The notes beneath the pieces were generated by a model, which did no database searches, was not told the DNA's origin, and worked only from the letters and a program-made list of their open reading frames with translations. Shown here piece by piece: positions 30,860 through 42,473 of a DNA stretch of 64,000 nt (its first letter is position 1; the number at the start of each line of letters is the position of its first letter). The stretch is from NCBI GenBank assembly GCA_940671915.1, contig CALNVZ010001831.1, forward strand, positions 9,797-73,796. Reading direction: 5' to 3'. Source of the stretch: Paracentrotus lividus (Eukaryota; Echinodermata; Echinoidea; Camarodonta; Echinidae). The translations under genes were made by a program, and so were the position numbers.

Positions 30860-31074
30860 ATGAGACAAGAGGAGGATTTATGGGAAGGCTTTTGCCGAGT
30901 GCCCTTATCGCAAGAGGGCGCCCTTCTTATAGTGGAAGGGATGATAGGAGACAATAGAGCAAAATTTTCGGAGTTAAAGTATTGGTAGGTTGGGCGATTC
31001 GAGGACGAATAGCAAAGTAGGCAAATATATAATTCTTTATTGTAAATAATAAAATTAGTGATAATTTTTATGAT
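30860..31074 (+). repeat. DIRS right inverted terminal repeat
   Basis: It starts TGAGACAAGAGGAGGATTTA, passes CGAGGACGAATAGCAAAGTA, and ends near TAATTTTTATGAT. The last 40 bp are specific to this end and are mirrored in the internal complementary region, so the outer limit is set to within a few bases. Confidence 0.88.
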
Positions 31075-31360
31075 TATGATTAATTGCATATACACATGAA
31101 TTGAAGATTTTTTTCATCACTTCATATTTACAGTCCAATCCCATTATAAAGACATCCTTAAGACTAAGCCAAATACATCTTAACAAAATCTAGCTATAGT
31201 GAACACCAAGGCACTTGATAGAATTGGTACTGGGTAAACTGCCTCAATATATTTACAACAAAATATTACATGCATGCTCATGAAAGCGGGAGTGGACTGT
31301 ACCTGTACCAGAAGTGTTCTCAATAGTTTTTATCAGCCTCAAATAAATGACTCTTAATAG

Positions 31361-31515
31361 GATGCTGGTGTACATTACAACAAGGATCCTCCAGAAGGAG
31401 CCGAGGAGAATGAGGAGGGGATTTGTGGAGTCAAGGAGCAACAGGATGGACCTAATGGATTGGTGGATAATAAATGTGGCAGGAATGTCACTCCGAAAAA
31501 TGCTGGGTTGTGCAG
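31361..31515 (+). CDS. RNF31: RNF31 (HOIP) exon: LDD zinc-binding insert
   Basis: This exon starts after CTCTTAATAG in phase 0 and ends TGCAG/GTATAG, leaving two bases. It encodes DAGVHYNKDPPEGAEENE, then GICGVKEQQDGPNGLVDNK, CGR and an NAGLC end. HOIP's LDD has the same order (acidic/Pro segment, first Cys, VKEQ-like, PNGL, CG, AGLC) and binds a zinc there. The long frame on this stretch in another phase is a shadow. The exon follows the DIRS insertion. Confidence 0.92.
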
Positions 31516-31814
31516 GTATAGAATTGGCTCTCTTGGCATGATCTCTGTTACATTAAGACATTTGGTCTTGTATATTAAACACTCAGATCTTCATTTAGGT
31601 TAGAAATCTTCTGAACTTCTGAAATGTACACGTACATGTTGGATTGTCGTTCGATACAGATGTTTTGTATCTTTTACTGTATGGTAATGTCTTGTGAAAG
31701 TCGAACCTCCATTTATTATTACCCCCAAGAACCTTGTTACATGTAGAAGTCAGCTATACATTGTTGTGTAGGTCCCATATTTTGAAGTCTTTGGATAGAA
31801 GTGCTGTCATTATA

Positions 31815-32691
31815 CAGTGCATCCCACAAAAAATGCTAATGGCACTTTAGATGGGTATAATATTAAAATTACAATATTATATTAATTCTTTCTTTACACC
31901 CGTAAACTACAACTCGTTTTTTACAATTGGATGAAATTTTATGTGATATGGACCAATAATCACAATGATGTGAGCATTTTTTCATCACACATCAGGAAAC
32001 CTCTCCATCCAAGTTTGTATTAAGTAGTACCGGGTATATCAAATAAAAGAAACCCAAGTTTGATCATTAATAATTTGAAAAATGTCTCAGTAGTGATTAT
32101 GAAATTTATATCACTGCAAAGTGCAACCTATTTCCATTCTAATGATATGTCCCTCAGCTCACCAATATCGCGCATTGCTGAACCCCATTGTTCTGAAAAG
32201 TCTTGCAAAATTGTGAGTGTTCACTTTCACGCTCCTTGAGATGCGTTATTCAAAGGTGCCTTAAAGGAAACCCAACTTTGATCATCAATGAGCGTAAAAG
32301 TGAACCACTCACAATTTTGCAAGACATATTTAAAACAATGGGGTTCGGTAATACATGATATTGGTGAGCTGAGACAGGTATCATTAAAATGGTAATGAGT
32401 TGCACTTTACAGTGAAATTTCATAATTACTACTGAGATATTATCAAACTTGGGTTTATTTTATTCGACAAATCCGGTACTACTCAATACAAACTTGGATT
32501 GAGAGGTTTCCTGATGTGTAATGACAAAATGCTCATATCTTTGTGATTCTTGGACCATATTACATAAAATTTCATCCAGTTGTAGAAAACAAATTGTAGT
32601 TAATGGGTGTAAAGATATAAACAATGTAATTTTGTAATTTTAATATTATACCCATTTAAAGTGCCATTATCATTTTTTGTGGGACACACTG
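31815..32691. mobile_element. 877-bp foldback element, arms nearly full length
   Basis: The left end CAGTGCATCCCACAAAAAAT is mirrored by ATTTTTTGTGGGACACACTG at the right. The two arms of about 420 bp are inverse copies of each other over almost their whole length, with roughly one difference in ten bases (for example TCCATCCAAGTTTGTATT against AATACAAACTTGGATTGAGA). The centre is near 32255. TA precedes the left end. Terminal CAGTG and TA suit a Tc1/mariner-type foldback. No transposase. Located in the intron between two LDD exons of RNF31. Confidence 0.88.
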
Positions 32692-33806
32692 AGTGATTTC
32701 ACGTTCGGTGTTGGTGTTGCTGTTAGTGTTAGCAGAGTGAAATTCTGCTAAAATCGAGCTCAAACACCGAGCTCAGATCTAGATGAGAGTCGATACCGAT
32801 ATCCCAACACGCGCGGATCCGGATCGCCTATAGCCAAACACCGTCTGAAGAAAAATGGCGTTGACGCAATTCGGTTTTGTTGTTTAAAACTGTTTGAATA
32901 TACAATGTACCTGAAGAAGGCCCTAAAAGGTTAGAATCATACCAGTAAATCGAAAATTAATCCTTCTTCAAATCTCTCTTTGATACAAATTTACCTAATG
33001 ATGGGTATTTTTTGACGAAACGGTAAGTTTACAGTTCATATCTTGGGCAGTTTTTTTCAAGCAGCAGGAAATGGAGCGTTACCTAGTTCACTTCAAAACC
33101 ATGCTGGGCCTCGCAGCGCGTAGCCCCCAGACCCTATAATTTCATACATCGATTCAGATTAGCAGTGTGATTGATCATGCCTTTTGTTCCTAAAATATAG
33201 ATTGAGAAGACATCTATGTTGATGATATTTATTCCCTATACGATTTACTACGGAATACCTTATTTTATATTTTCTAATGATTTTTTCTAATGAATTTAGA
33301 TGAAATTTCTTGGACCCTTGTTAGGCTTGAAGAGTAAGTAGCCAATTTGTGAATCCATCTCGTTAACCCCAAAACTAACCAATTTTGTAGGTCTTGAAGT
33401 ACCCTCTTTGGTCTAATATATTAATTGATTAATTATTCTGTAAAATAAAGTATTGATACTCTGCCACTCGAGCCTCCACTGCCACCAGACAAACCAAACG
33501 TTGGCCAACACCAACACTAACACCGAGTGTGAAATGAACTTTTTCTTAATCCCTATAGGGGTTTAGTGTTAGTCAATGGAAATTTGCACATGAAATTTAA
33601 CACCGCCTGCAGAGCTACATGTAGGTTCAGCAGACGACATTTGACACAAAATGAAACACCAGCTACCGGAAATACGTCAAAATTTAGAGGTCAACACCTA
33701 ACACCGAGTGATTTTATTTCCATTTCACGTTCGGTGTTAGATCAGACTTCTGCTCCAAAATAAGCACTAACACCGATTATAACACCGAACATGAAATCAC
33801 TCACTG
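32687..33806. mobile_element. 1.12-kb element with GTGATTTCACGTTCGGTGTT-type ends
   Basis: The left end CACTGAGTGATTTCACGTTC is mirrored at 33785-33806 (GAACATGAAATCACTCACTG). The CGGTGTT/AACACCG word recurs many times inside in both orientations near each end. It abuts, and may share CACTG with, the foldback on its left, so the boundary between the two is uncertain by a few bases. No transposase frame. TA follows the right end. Confidence 0.75.
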
Positions 33807-34117
33807 TATTCAATCTCTCAAAACTTTACTTGTGTAAAACCATCTTCTTAAAGGAGTCTTATTTGGGGGACATTTGTTGACACAGAATTCTTGCAAGCGT
33901 CAGATACATGTTGAATCTGTGTTTAACCAATGTCAACTGTTTAAACAAATGCATGCTGAATCTTATTGAATAAATTCAACAAACAATAAACAAGCAAAAC
34001 AAAACATGAAAAATACAATCATGCTTGCTGACTTATAGCACTTTCTCAATCCTTGTTTTACTCCAAATAAGCTTTTTAGGCCAAATGTCTCTATGTGATT
34101 TATATTTCGCTCTCAAG
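33807..34117. other. RNF31 intron, unique part
   Basis: AT-rich intron sequence ending in the acceptor TTTCGCTCTCAAG. No other feature seen. Confidence 0.7.
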
Positions 34118-34286
34118 GGTACACTACAGTGAGTACCTGGTGGGACTGATCAACAACAATCAAATAGATCCAGCCAAGAGTTTTCCTAGAAACCAGCTTG
34201 AAATCATCCTGAAACGGGAGGAAGTACCTGTTGCAGTACGGCGACTAGGTGAACGTGATCTTGATTACAGGAAGCGTCTTCTTATT
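34118..34286 (+). CDS. RNF31: RNF31 (HOIP) exon: C-terminal LDD helices
   Basis: One base completes the split codon AG/G; the exon ends ATT/GTAAGT in phase 0. The protein reads HYSEYLVGLINNNQIDPAKS, then EEVPVAVRRL and DLDYRKRLLI. Human HOIP has HYKEYLVSLIN and a YQARLLQKL end at the same places. This is the long LDD helical region that packs on RING2. Confidence 0.95.
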
Positions 34287-34759
34287 GTAAGTGATCAAGC
34301 TTATTCAGAGCATTTTGAAGCGGATTTTAGGAATTTTGGGGGGTCGGTTGCTTGGCATTGGATTGGGTTGGAAGAGATAAGACTGCTGAATTGATAGCAT
34401 TTTATTTGTGTTTTAGTTCTTCGTACTATAAGTGGCCGCAGTTCATTGAAAGTTCTTTGACTCTGGAGTTGGGTAGGAGGTTAGTTTGAAAAGTTTAGAA
34501 AGAGCTAGATGTTGAGGATCAACGACACCTGAGGCTTATGCAGGATGAGAAATGCACTTTTAATGGGCAAGAGGTGTTTATTTATTGACTGAGTGTGGAA
34601 ATCCTAAAGCACATATAAACTTTATATAGATATATAAAGTCATGACATTCTTAAATTGGTGGAGAGTGATTAATTATTAGAGTAAAGTCTTTGAAAATGA
34701 ATTTCTTGATTTTTTACTGTAAAAATCACTTTTAATTATTTAACTATTGGTTCCTTTAG

Positions 34760-34813
34760 GTCGTTCAAAACAAACTTCCTCTCAAAAAGTCAACAAGAAA
34801 CAGGCTTAGATGA
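34760..34813 (+). CDS. RNF31: RNF31 (HOIP) last exon with stop codon
   Basis: After TTCCTTTAG the frame reads VVQNKLPLKKSTRNRLR and stops at TGA (34811-34813). The basic ending of similar length (human ends in PRRRK) and the intact phase mark the true C-terminus. From RING1 to this stop the predicted protein has about 394 residues, close to the human region. No polyadenylation site is assigned; candidate AATAAA words occur near 36700 and 37335. Confidence 0.93.
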   Translation, partial: VVQNKLPLKKSTRNRLR

Positions 34814-34882
34814 TGGGAAAGTGCAAATGAAGAATGAAGAAAATAATGTGGTTGTGATGAATATTAGCCTATTATACTACAA

Positions 34883-35360
34883 GGTACAGCTGGAGCTGGG
34901 AAAACAACGCTTCATACGGTACAATAGAAAAACAAGGGATCACACCAAAATGAAAGTATTGTACTTCAAGGGACACCTGGAGCTGGCAAAACAACGCTTC
35001 ATACAATAGGAAAACAAGGGATCACACCAAAATGAAAGTATTGTACTTCAAGGTACAGCTGGAGCTGGCAAAACAACGCTTCATACAATAGGAAAACAAG
35101 GAATCACACCAAAATGAAAGTATTGTACTTCAAGGTACAGCTGGAGCTGGGAAAACAATGCTTCATACATTAGGAAAACAAGAGATCGCACCAAAATGAA
35201 AGTATTGTACTCCAAGGTACAGCTGGAGCTGGGAAAACAATGCTTCATACATTGGGAAAACAAGAGATCGCACCAAAATGAAAGTATTGTACTTTAAGGT
35301 ACAGCTGGAGCTGGGAAAACAACGCTACATGCAATAGGAAAACAAGAGATCACATCTTGG
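34883..35360 (+). repeat. Six 82-bp repeats each encoding a Walker A motif
   Basis: Units start near 34883, 34970, 35052, 35134, 35216 and 35298. Each contains GGTACAGCTGGAGCTGG and AAAACAA. Read in one frame a unit gives IVLQGTAGAGKTTLHTIG or a close variant, a textbook P-loop of NACHT type, then a TGA. Since 82 is not a multiple of three, the next unit shows the motif in the next frame, so the array cannot encode a chain of P-loops. It starts 70 bp after the RNF31 stop, in its probable 3' UTR. Confidence 0.92.
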
Positions 35361-38300
35361 CTAAGATATCAATTCTTGCTACATAATACTCGGTATTAGT
35401 AAAAAATGAAATATGTATCTCAATGTCCCAACTGTTTTTCATGTATGCTAAATTTGCTCATGAAAAAAATGCCTAAAATTTGTATCCAATTTGATAAAGT
35501 TTTCACTTGTTGGTAGAGGGGGATGTTCTATGTATATTGAGCAATGATACAATCATACTTTTTATCCAAAGATTATTTGATCAAGACACAACTTTTAAAC
35601 CAATATACCATTATATCAGGTTATAAGATGGTAGCTGTACACAATGTGTGCATCATCTCCACTATCAAGGAGCTGGTATGCAGCCATGTGGAGTACTAGA
35701 TTAATCTGAATGCAGGGTATTTAAACAAATTTGCAATAATTATGTCTGTTTTGACATAACATGCTGCATTACCAATGCTAATGATATTTCAATTATTCAA
35801 TTTCAAGTGGAACCGTATCATGCTTATTTTGCACACTTACATACAATGCAGGGCCTATCTCTTTAAGTATATAGTTTATGCAATATCACTGGAAGCTACT
35901 ACCAATCTACAAGTTTCATCAGTCTTGCCACCTAAGAGTACTTCACGGACTGCCTTGTATGAAAAAACTCTTAAAAACGCAAATAATATTATCATGAAAA
36001 TTAATCTAGAACTAACACAAATTGATATATTTTGTATAGTTTGCCATTAGTGTTTTCAATATGTGTCGATGCACATGTATGTTTCTTCCAAAATAGAGTC
36101 TATTATTGCTCACTCATTACTGTGTAAATATATTCAGGAATATAATACATGCATTTTAAAAGTTGCTTTTGATGTTATTTATGTATATACATGTACACAC
36201 TTGAATTTTTAATTGTGTATAGTTGATATGTCATATGGTGACATTCATATACAAAACTTGATATACATGTATATTGATATCACACCTAAAACAATCATGC
36301 CCCAAAAAATCGTTGAAAGTAGGCCTATGTTTTAAGAAGGTTTACATTTGTATATGAAGATCGATGTGTATTTTTTCTTTCTTTTTTTTATCTTGAAAGC
36401 AAGATATACTGGACTTTAGTGTTTCATAAACATGTACATAGAATTCCCATATGGAGCTATATTCATATTGTAAAATGTGTTGTTAATGAATATTTATGTA
36501 ACACCAGGCTTCCTTTTAATACATTTTTTTTTCAAAAGAAGCGTGGTTTTCTTTTATGCTTTTTATATTATGTTGCTATACAGTGCATTGACCAGACACG
36601 GACCCATTTTATGTCCAGTTTATATATCACTCTAATATAAAATCAACAGGAAAAATATATGTGGAAATTTGCTCTTACATTTATAGTTTTCCATACCTAA
36701 AATAAATCAAAATTGTTGATAATATTTGTACATATTCTAGATCTGCCAAACTATGTGGCAGTTTTGTAGGGGGGGGGGGGGGTTCCTCTTAACTCTCGAG
36801 AGAAGAAGCATTAGAGGCTATAAAGTCATGTACATGTATATGAAACTGATTATTAGATCAGTTTTATGATGATTATATTGTTAATGCTTACGTGAAGAGA
36901 TACCTGGATGTAAGTACAGAATGGGTATATCTAACTGTTCTCTGTTAGAATTGTACATACATGTAGTCACATGTGTACCAAAAGTCGTGTGTTTTTGCAG
37001 GACTTGCTATTTACACCTGTACTTTTCAAATTTGAATGTATGTGATATATCCTATACATGTAGTTGATAAATGGGATAGGAATTTAGCTTGGCTCCAAAA
37101 AGAGAGAGACTTATGCAGCATCCTATACATGTATTTGGATATATCATTGATTCTTTTAAAAACTTATAAGGAATACTATTGTTGTAAATATTGTGTGTTT
37201 GTTGCCTTAGCTGCATATATTACTTGTTTTATGTATTTGCTAGTCATCACATGTCTTGTGTATTCAAACATTCCAAGAAAAACATCTTTCATACCATTAT
37301 GCTCCAAAACAAAGTTCAAAAATTATTATCAAACTAAATAAAAAGAAATAATAAAAAATTGAAAAAATTGAAAAAAACATAACACAGAAAATGAAAAAAA
37401 AGAAGAAAAAGATAAAAAATAAAGAAGTGCAAAAAAAAAAATTAAAATCATAAAATATACCCCCAAACTTTAGGCGTAAATACCAACAGTAAAATTCGCC
37501 TTGAACCAATTAGTGCAATAACATCAAGATGTATGTGTTGTCTGAGAACCAGAAAGAGATATTTCATTTAGAGATCTTCTATCATTTACTTACTAAATCA
37601 CCCGGGATATAGATCTTTAGTTTTGTATGTACTCATTTCTGAAATATTAGTGTTTGCTTTAAATTATTTAACAGTTTTTATAAGCTCATCACCATTACAT
37701 TGTGAGTTTAACTCTAAAAAGTACTAATTTAGTTTCAGTATTGATGCACAGGTGAAGCAGTGAGAGAAAGGATGCCACAATTTAAACGTCAGAGTGCCTA
37801 TAATGTATGCAAGTTCTACAATTCCAATCGCAACATGGACATAAATACGTAACTGTAATCGGGTAGAAGTGTGTGCTCAATTATTATTGTAAATTTTATT
37901 TTATTAATGACTTGAAATATTCCACATAGAATTTTTTTTGTTAAGACCTTTATGTAGGGAACTTGGGTCTTAATTTCCTTGTTCCTTTTTATGGGGATGA
38001 AACAGTTGATCCAGCTAAGCCAGTGGAAAACCATTCAATAGACAACGCTCCAGAGGGACAACTTGTCAAAATATGAAGTCTTGGTTTGAAATATATTAAT
38101 CATGTAGGACTTCAACCTCTTATTGTAAGATATTAAGATTTTTTATGTTAGAATCATTTTAAGACAATTTGAAATGGAAAATAAATGTATTAAGGGTGAT
38201 AACTATAAATTTATAAAGAAAAAAAATTATAGAAATCACAAGCTAATATAGTTTCTATTCAATACTGTTCAATTTGTTTGTTAGAATACCAGACTTGGTT

Positions 38301-39210
38301 GTCTTTATTTGTAACTGATGTTTCTCTTAGCAGACATTTACTTATCCTGTGAATATTTGTACATAGGAGGCCTACCAGCATGTATGTTAAAAGCCGAGCA
38401 ACTTCAATACAAGATTTGTTTGACAGCATTCTACAAGCCATCCAACTTTTACTGATATATATTGATGACTGATGACAAAGTTCCTGTTTTAATGAACAAC
38501 TTTGAATTCTAATATTGTGAGATATAATGTATTGTATTGCCTATGTCCTTATTTTTGGTACATGTACCATGCCAAAACACATTTGAATTATATTGTACTA
38601 AGGTTCTAAACATATGCAATGATTAGCAAAGAGCCAACTGACTGATGAACATATTAGGTGCTATGACAAGACAAATTGTAATATTCTTCTTTTTGAAATT
38701 GGTCCTAAAGATTGACACAAACAAATAGATTTGTTTTATAATCGCCATGAAACATAATTGAGAGATTACTTCTGATTGAACCAGGTGAAAGATCAAGACA
38801 TCTTGATAAAAATTATAATTAAAAATAATATTCTTTGTATTTTATTTAATTCAGATTTATTGCATAAGTTTTTATGCTAGTAAAATTTTGTTACCAACAA
38901 CATCATACTTATCTTTCACTCCTGTAGTAGTTGCTTGCTTTTTCTTTGTAGATTTAGTTGCTGTAGATGCATAGATGCTGTAGTAATAAGCTGATGTAGA
39001 TTCATGCATAGAACGATAAAAATGTAGATATTTTTTGTATTTTTCATCTGAAGGTAAGATGGTGACAAATTGAAGTTAAAAATCATTTTGTTTTCACTTA
39101 AATATATTTGACCTAAGATATGGTCACTTTGAAAGAAGACCTTGAAATTTTAAATTTAAAATTTAAGGTTTGCCCATTTTATTCATGTTCCATATATTAC
39201 CGAGATAATA
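35361..39210. other. No gene seen; AT-rich, possible RNF31 3' UTR/downstream DNA
   Basis: No exon with domain similarity or clear splice sites. There are many ACATGTA words (a palindrome), a G-run at 36769-36782, and an A-rich, GAAAAA-type stretch at 37330-37450. The 3' end of RNF31 mRNA probably lies here. Confidence 0.5.
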
Positions 39211-39310
39211 NNNNNNNNNNNNNNNNNNNNNNNNNNNNNNNNNNNNNNNNNNNNNNNNNNNNNNNNNNNNNNNNNNNNNNNNNNNNNNNNNNNNNNNNNN
39301 NNNNNNNNNN
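39211..39310. other. Assembly gap of 100 N
   Basis: Exactly 100 undetermined bases, the conventional size for a gap of unknown length. Any frame translated through it is meaningless. Confidence 1.
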
Positions 39311-40428
39311 AATAGTGATTTACACCCCCAAACCACCCAATAAATTTTTTAAAATAAATTATCTGATGGTATAGATTGAAACTAAAATATAAAATAGATT
39401 GCCAGGCGCGTTTATGTTAATTAGTATCCCTAGTACAACTACATGTAGCTAGAATTTAAAAAAAAATCTTATGGTATAAATTGAAAAGCTCTAAATTATA
39501 AACAGACTGCACAGAGTTTATATTAATTAGTTGCCCTTGTATGACTAGTCAGAATAAAGAATTTATGCAGTAATTAAAAAAACACAAATAGAAGATATAT
39601 TCTTTTGTTCAAAAATTATTTGATTGAGAACATGTTATGTGTTCAGTTTAGCAGTGAGTAAAGCAAAGACAGAGCGAACTGAGCAGCACTCTCCATTGAC
39701 TGGTGTGTTATACATAGCTAGTCTTAAAGTATACCCTTTGAAAATAACTATTAACAAAATGGTGTATAATTAACCTACAGATTTACTTGTATTGGAAACT
39801 AAAATGTTTTGAGGGGAAAAGTTTTGATACTATGCCAACAGATAGTTACCATGGTGTGAATTCGTTTGGAGTAGTAAAAAATGGTGTGTTATCATTCAAA
39901 GGAGCCTGAATTATAAGACTACACTATTTCGTGATAATGGCATGTGGGTTAGGAATCAGGGCAGAATCGAGCAATTGAGGACTTGAGTGGTGCTATACAA
40001 GGCTGTCAGTTCGTACTGGCATTAAATAGAGGTGTAGATTGGATATATTCAAACAATAAAGGTTCACTAATGTCATGGTATCTGACTTCGCGCGAGACGC
40101 TTCCGCGATGGAAAAGAAAATATCATTTCGTTGAAAAATTAATAAAGGGTGTATTTTCTGATTTTAGAAAGGCAAAATTCAAAAACTCCAAATGAAAAAT
40201 TTACATAAAATTGATTGGTTTTTGATCTGAAAAAGAGCTTTTATTTCTGAAATTAAGTATGTACTTACACGGGAAAGGACAAGGATTATTAAGGAAAACG
40301 TGATTATTTATAAACTATTATTTATAAGTATATTAAAATTGGGTGATAAAACGGAATTGGCCAGTTAAGGGATGTGAGATCATCAGAGAATATAATTTGT
40401 TAAAACGGAAAAAGGCGACTCTACCTAG
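39311..40428. other. No gene seen; MITE relic at 40073-40130
   Basis: AT-rich DNA. At about 40073 CATGGTATCTGACTTCGCGC and then CTTCCGCGATGG resemble the left end of the MITE at 9192 (TGGTATCTCACTTCGCAGAG, CTCCGCGACGG), but no right end was found. Nothing else stands out. Confidence 0.5.
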
Positions 40429-40582
40429 GGGGCATTCATGAAAGCGACTTGTCGACGATTTTATCGACAAAACTGTTATAAGCATAGCTGAAATGCTCTG
40501 CATTCTGATTGGCTGAGAGCAATATATTTGTCGTGATAAAATGTCCGCACAAGTCCTTTTGATGGTGAAATGCCCCCCCCCC
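40429..40582. mobile_element. ~150-bp MITE with GGGGGCATTTC-type ends
   Basis: GGGGGCATTCATGAAAGCGA at the left is mirrored by TTTTGATGGTGAAATGCCCC at the right. TGTCGACGATTTTATCGACA and TTTGTCGTGATAAAATGTCC form the inner arms. Centre near 40505. The right end runs into a C-homopolymer, so its exact limit is unclear. Confidence 0.75.
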
Positions 40583-41357
40583 CCCGGGTCTTTTCCTTTT
40601 AGTTATGAATTGCAAATAAATTGTAGCTGGACAACAATTTTTAGGAAAAGGAAAGATAGATGATGCGAACAAATCAGAAGACAGGACAGAAAGAGGATTT
40701 GCCCCTCAGCCAAAGAATAAAGCGCCATCATGAATAAGGAAAGTGTCACGAACGAAACACAACAAAGTAGAACTACTATCGTTGGCACATTTAATTAATA
40801 CATTTGGACGTAACAATTGACGGGTGGAAAGGCGGAGAACTGTGCACTGGCTGAATAACAATGATAGGGTCGAAATTTACATGTAATGTCATTTCTGGCT
40901 CATTTGCATTCATTTAGGTTTGTATCGTCTGGATAATATTAATTGGAAGTGTGAATTTAAAAGTGAGATAAAATGGTTTTGGGCGTAAGTTTCTGGTCGA
41001 ATACGCGTTCAATATAAAAATGACTCTTTTCTCGGAGTCAATAAGTGATAATAGTCTTTCCTTTTACCAGATATAAAGAGTAATAAAAATTGACAATGGA
41101 TGATAAAATTTGAGCAGGGTAGGAGACAGGAATTCATTCCCAGTCAATCGATCAATGAATGCTATACCTATAACTATGGATTGCGTCGGGCGGCCATTAT
41201 TGTCTGTATAATTCCACTGGGCTAGTATGCGGAGTTGCTGGGAAAAAAAGGGGCGGGTTTAGGGGCGCCCCACTGTTGCTAGCCCGTGCGCATTAGCTAC
41301 GGGGCTTGCCAGCTAGCTAGAGACAATATTAAACCAGCCCTCCAAAAAGATTTCGCA

Positions 41358-42473
41358 AGATGGACTTTGGGCCATGATAACTTTCAGGTACGCTTTAGTT
41401 ATTCCTGATTATTCTTACCATTGGAAAAGCCTTAATTTATTCACCCTTTTTCATTGACTATACCTATTTGTAATGATGTGTCATGCCTTCAATGCACAGA
41501 ATATTCAGAATATGGTAATGTAAAAAGTCAAAGTTATTTGCAAATGCGATTTATCCAAAGTAGAAGTATCCGCACCACCGACTTTAAGGCCCTGATAACT
41601 TTTTTGGGTTATTTCTGAATTTTTTATTGATATTAATTATACCATTGCTCAAGTAAACTTATTCTCTTTTAATGACACCCTAATTTGTAACGAGGAGTTG
41701 GTTCTTGCCATGCGCTCAGAACACCCGAATGTAGGCAGGGAAGTTCAGAAGATTAAAATGTTTGCAAAATTGAATGCCTGATTGTCAGCTATTACAGTCT
41801 GTATGCGCAGCAAACAACAATCTGCATTTTTTTACGCAAATTTTTTTACTTATTTTACAAAAAATTTTGATTATATTCATGAGTTATTTCGCCATTCAAA
41901 CCTATGCATTTACGTTATTGCAAATTAGGGCATCAATAAACAAGGAAAATAATAAAGAACTTTTATATGCTATGAAAATTGATGATTAAAACCCACATTA
42001 AAATGTATCAGAGGTTCAAAACAGAAATTTTAAACTGAAAATTATTCTTTCGCTTTGCCATGTATTCAGGTTGGTATTCAGTTTCATTGGGATGCAGCGC
42101 ATGACAATCACCATGACATAATAATGGTATCATATCTAAGAGGCGGAAATGAAGATTAAACTTGACAATGGTATAGAATTCAATCAGAAAAATTAGAAAA
42201 AATATCCCCAAAGTTATGCAGGACCTGACAGTCAAGTTGCGGTAACAAATATCAATAGTGATTCAATAAAAGCTTGCATTTTACAACATTTTGAACTTTG
42301 TACTTTCTCCATATTTTGATATTCTGTGAGCATGAACATGACAAAATCATTACAAATAGGGGATATCAATAAAAAGCGGGAATAAATTATCTTTCCAATG
42401 GTATGAATATCAGAATAACTCAGCCCATACCTTGAAAAAGTTAATCATGGGCCCATAGTCCATTGCAAACTTT
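41358..42473. repeat. Diverged ~85-bp inverted repeats bounding 1.1 kb
   Basis: GATGGACTTTGGGCCATGAT with a TTACCATTGGAAAAG block (41358-41445) is mirrored, with differences, at 42386-42473 (CTTTCCAATGGTA, ATCATGGGCCCATAGTCCAT). A third, direct, more diverged copy lies at about 41577-41665. It may be an old DNA element. No coding sequence recognised. A GC-rich block with GGGGCGGG precedes it at about 41185-41300. Confidence 0.55.

Larger units (their letters stand above)
24596..31074 (+). mobile_element. 6.48-kb DIRS-type tyrosine-recombinase retrotransposon
   Basis: Three features define it. First, about 195-215-bp inverted terminal repeats (24596-24791 and 30860-31074). Second, an internal complementary region at 30712-30807 that joins the inverse of the left tip to the inverse of the right tip, the diagnostic circle-junction copy of DIRS elements. 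Third, DIRS-like protein fragments in order: a Gag-like start at 25.2 kb, reverse transcriptase near 28.55 kb, RNase H at 28.95-29.4 kb and a recombinase-type region after about 29.75 kb. Frames shift often, so this copy is dead. It sits in an RNF31 intron. Known DIRS elements integrate as circles through the recombinase and make no target duplication; none is evident here. Confidence 0.88.

Noticed and set aside
31347-31541. 64-aa plus-strand protein
   Set aside because: It overlaps the RNF31 LDD exon in another frame. The frame used for RNF31 matches the family; this one does not.
37297-37509. Hydrophobic Phe-rich membrane peptide on the minus strand
   Set aside because: It is the antisense of an A-rich, low-complexity stretch; composition alone makes it hydrophobic.
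37995-38070. Terminal exon of another gene (DPAKPVENHSIDNAPEGQ)
   Set aside because: Short, without family similarity, and the acceptor-like AG gives a different frame. Not enough to call.
39120-39374. 84-aa plus-strand frame
   Set aside because: It spans the 100-N gap and cannot be read.
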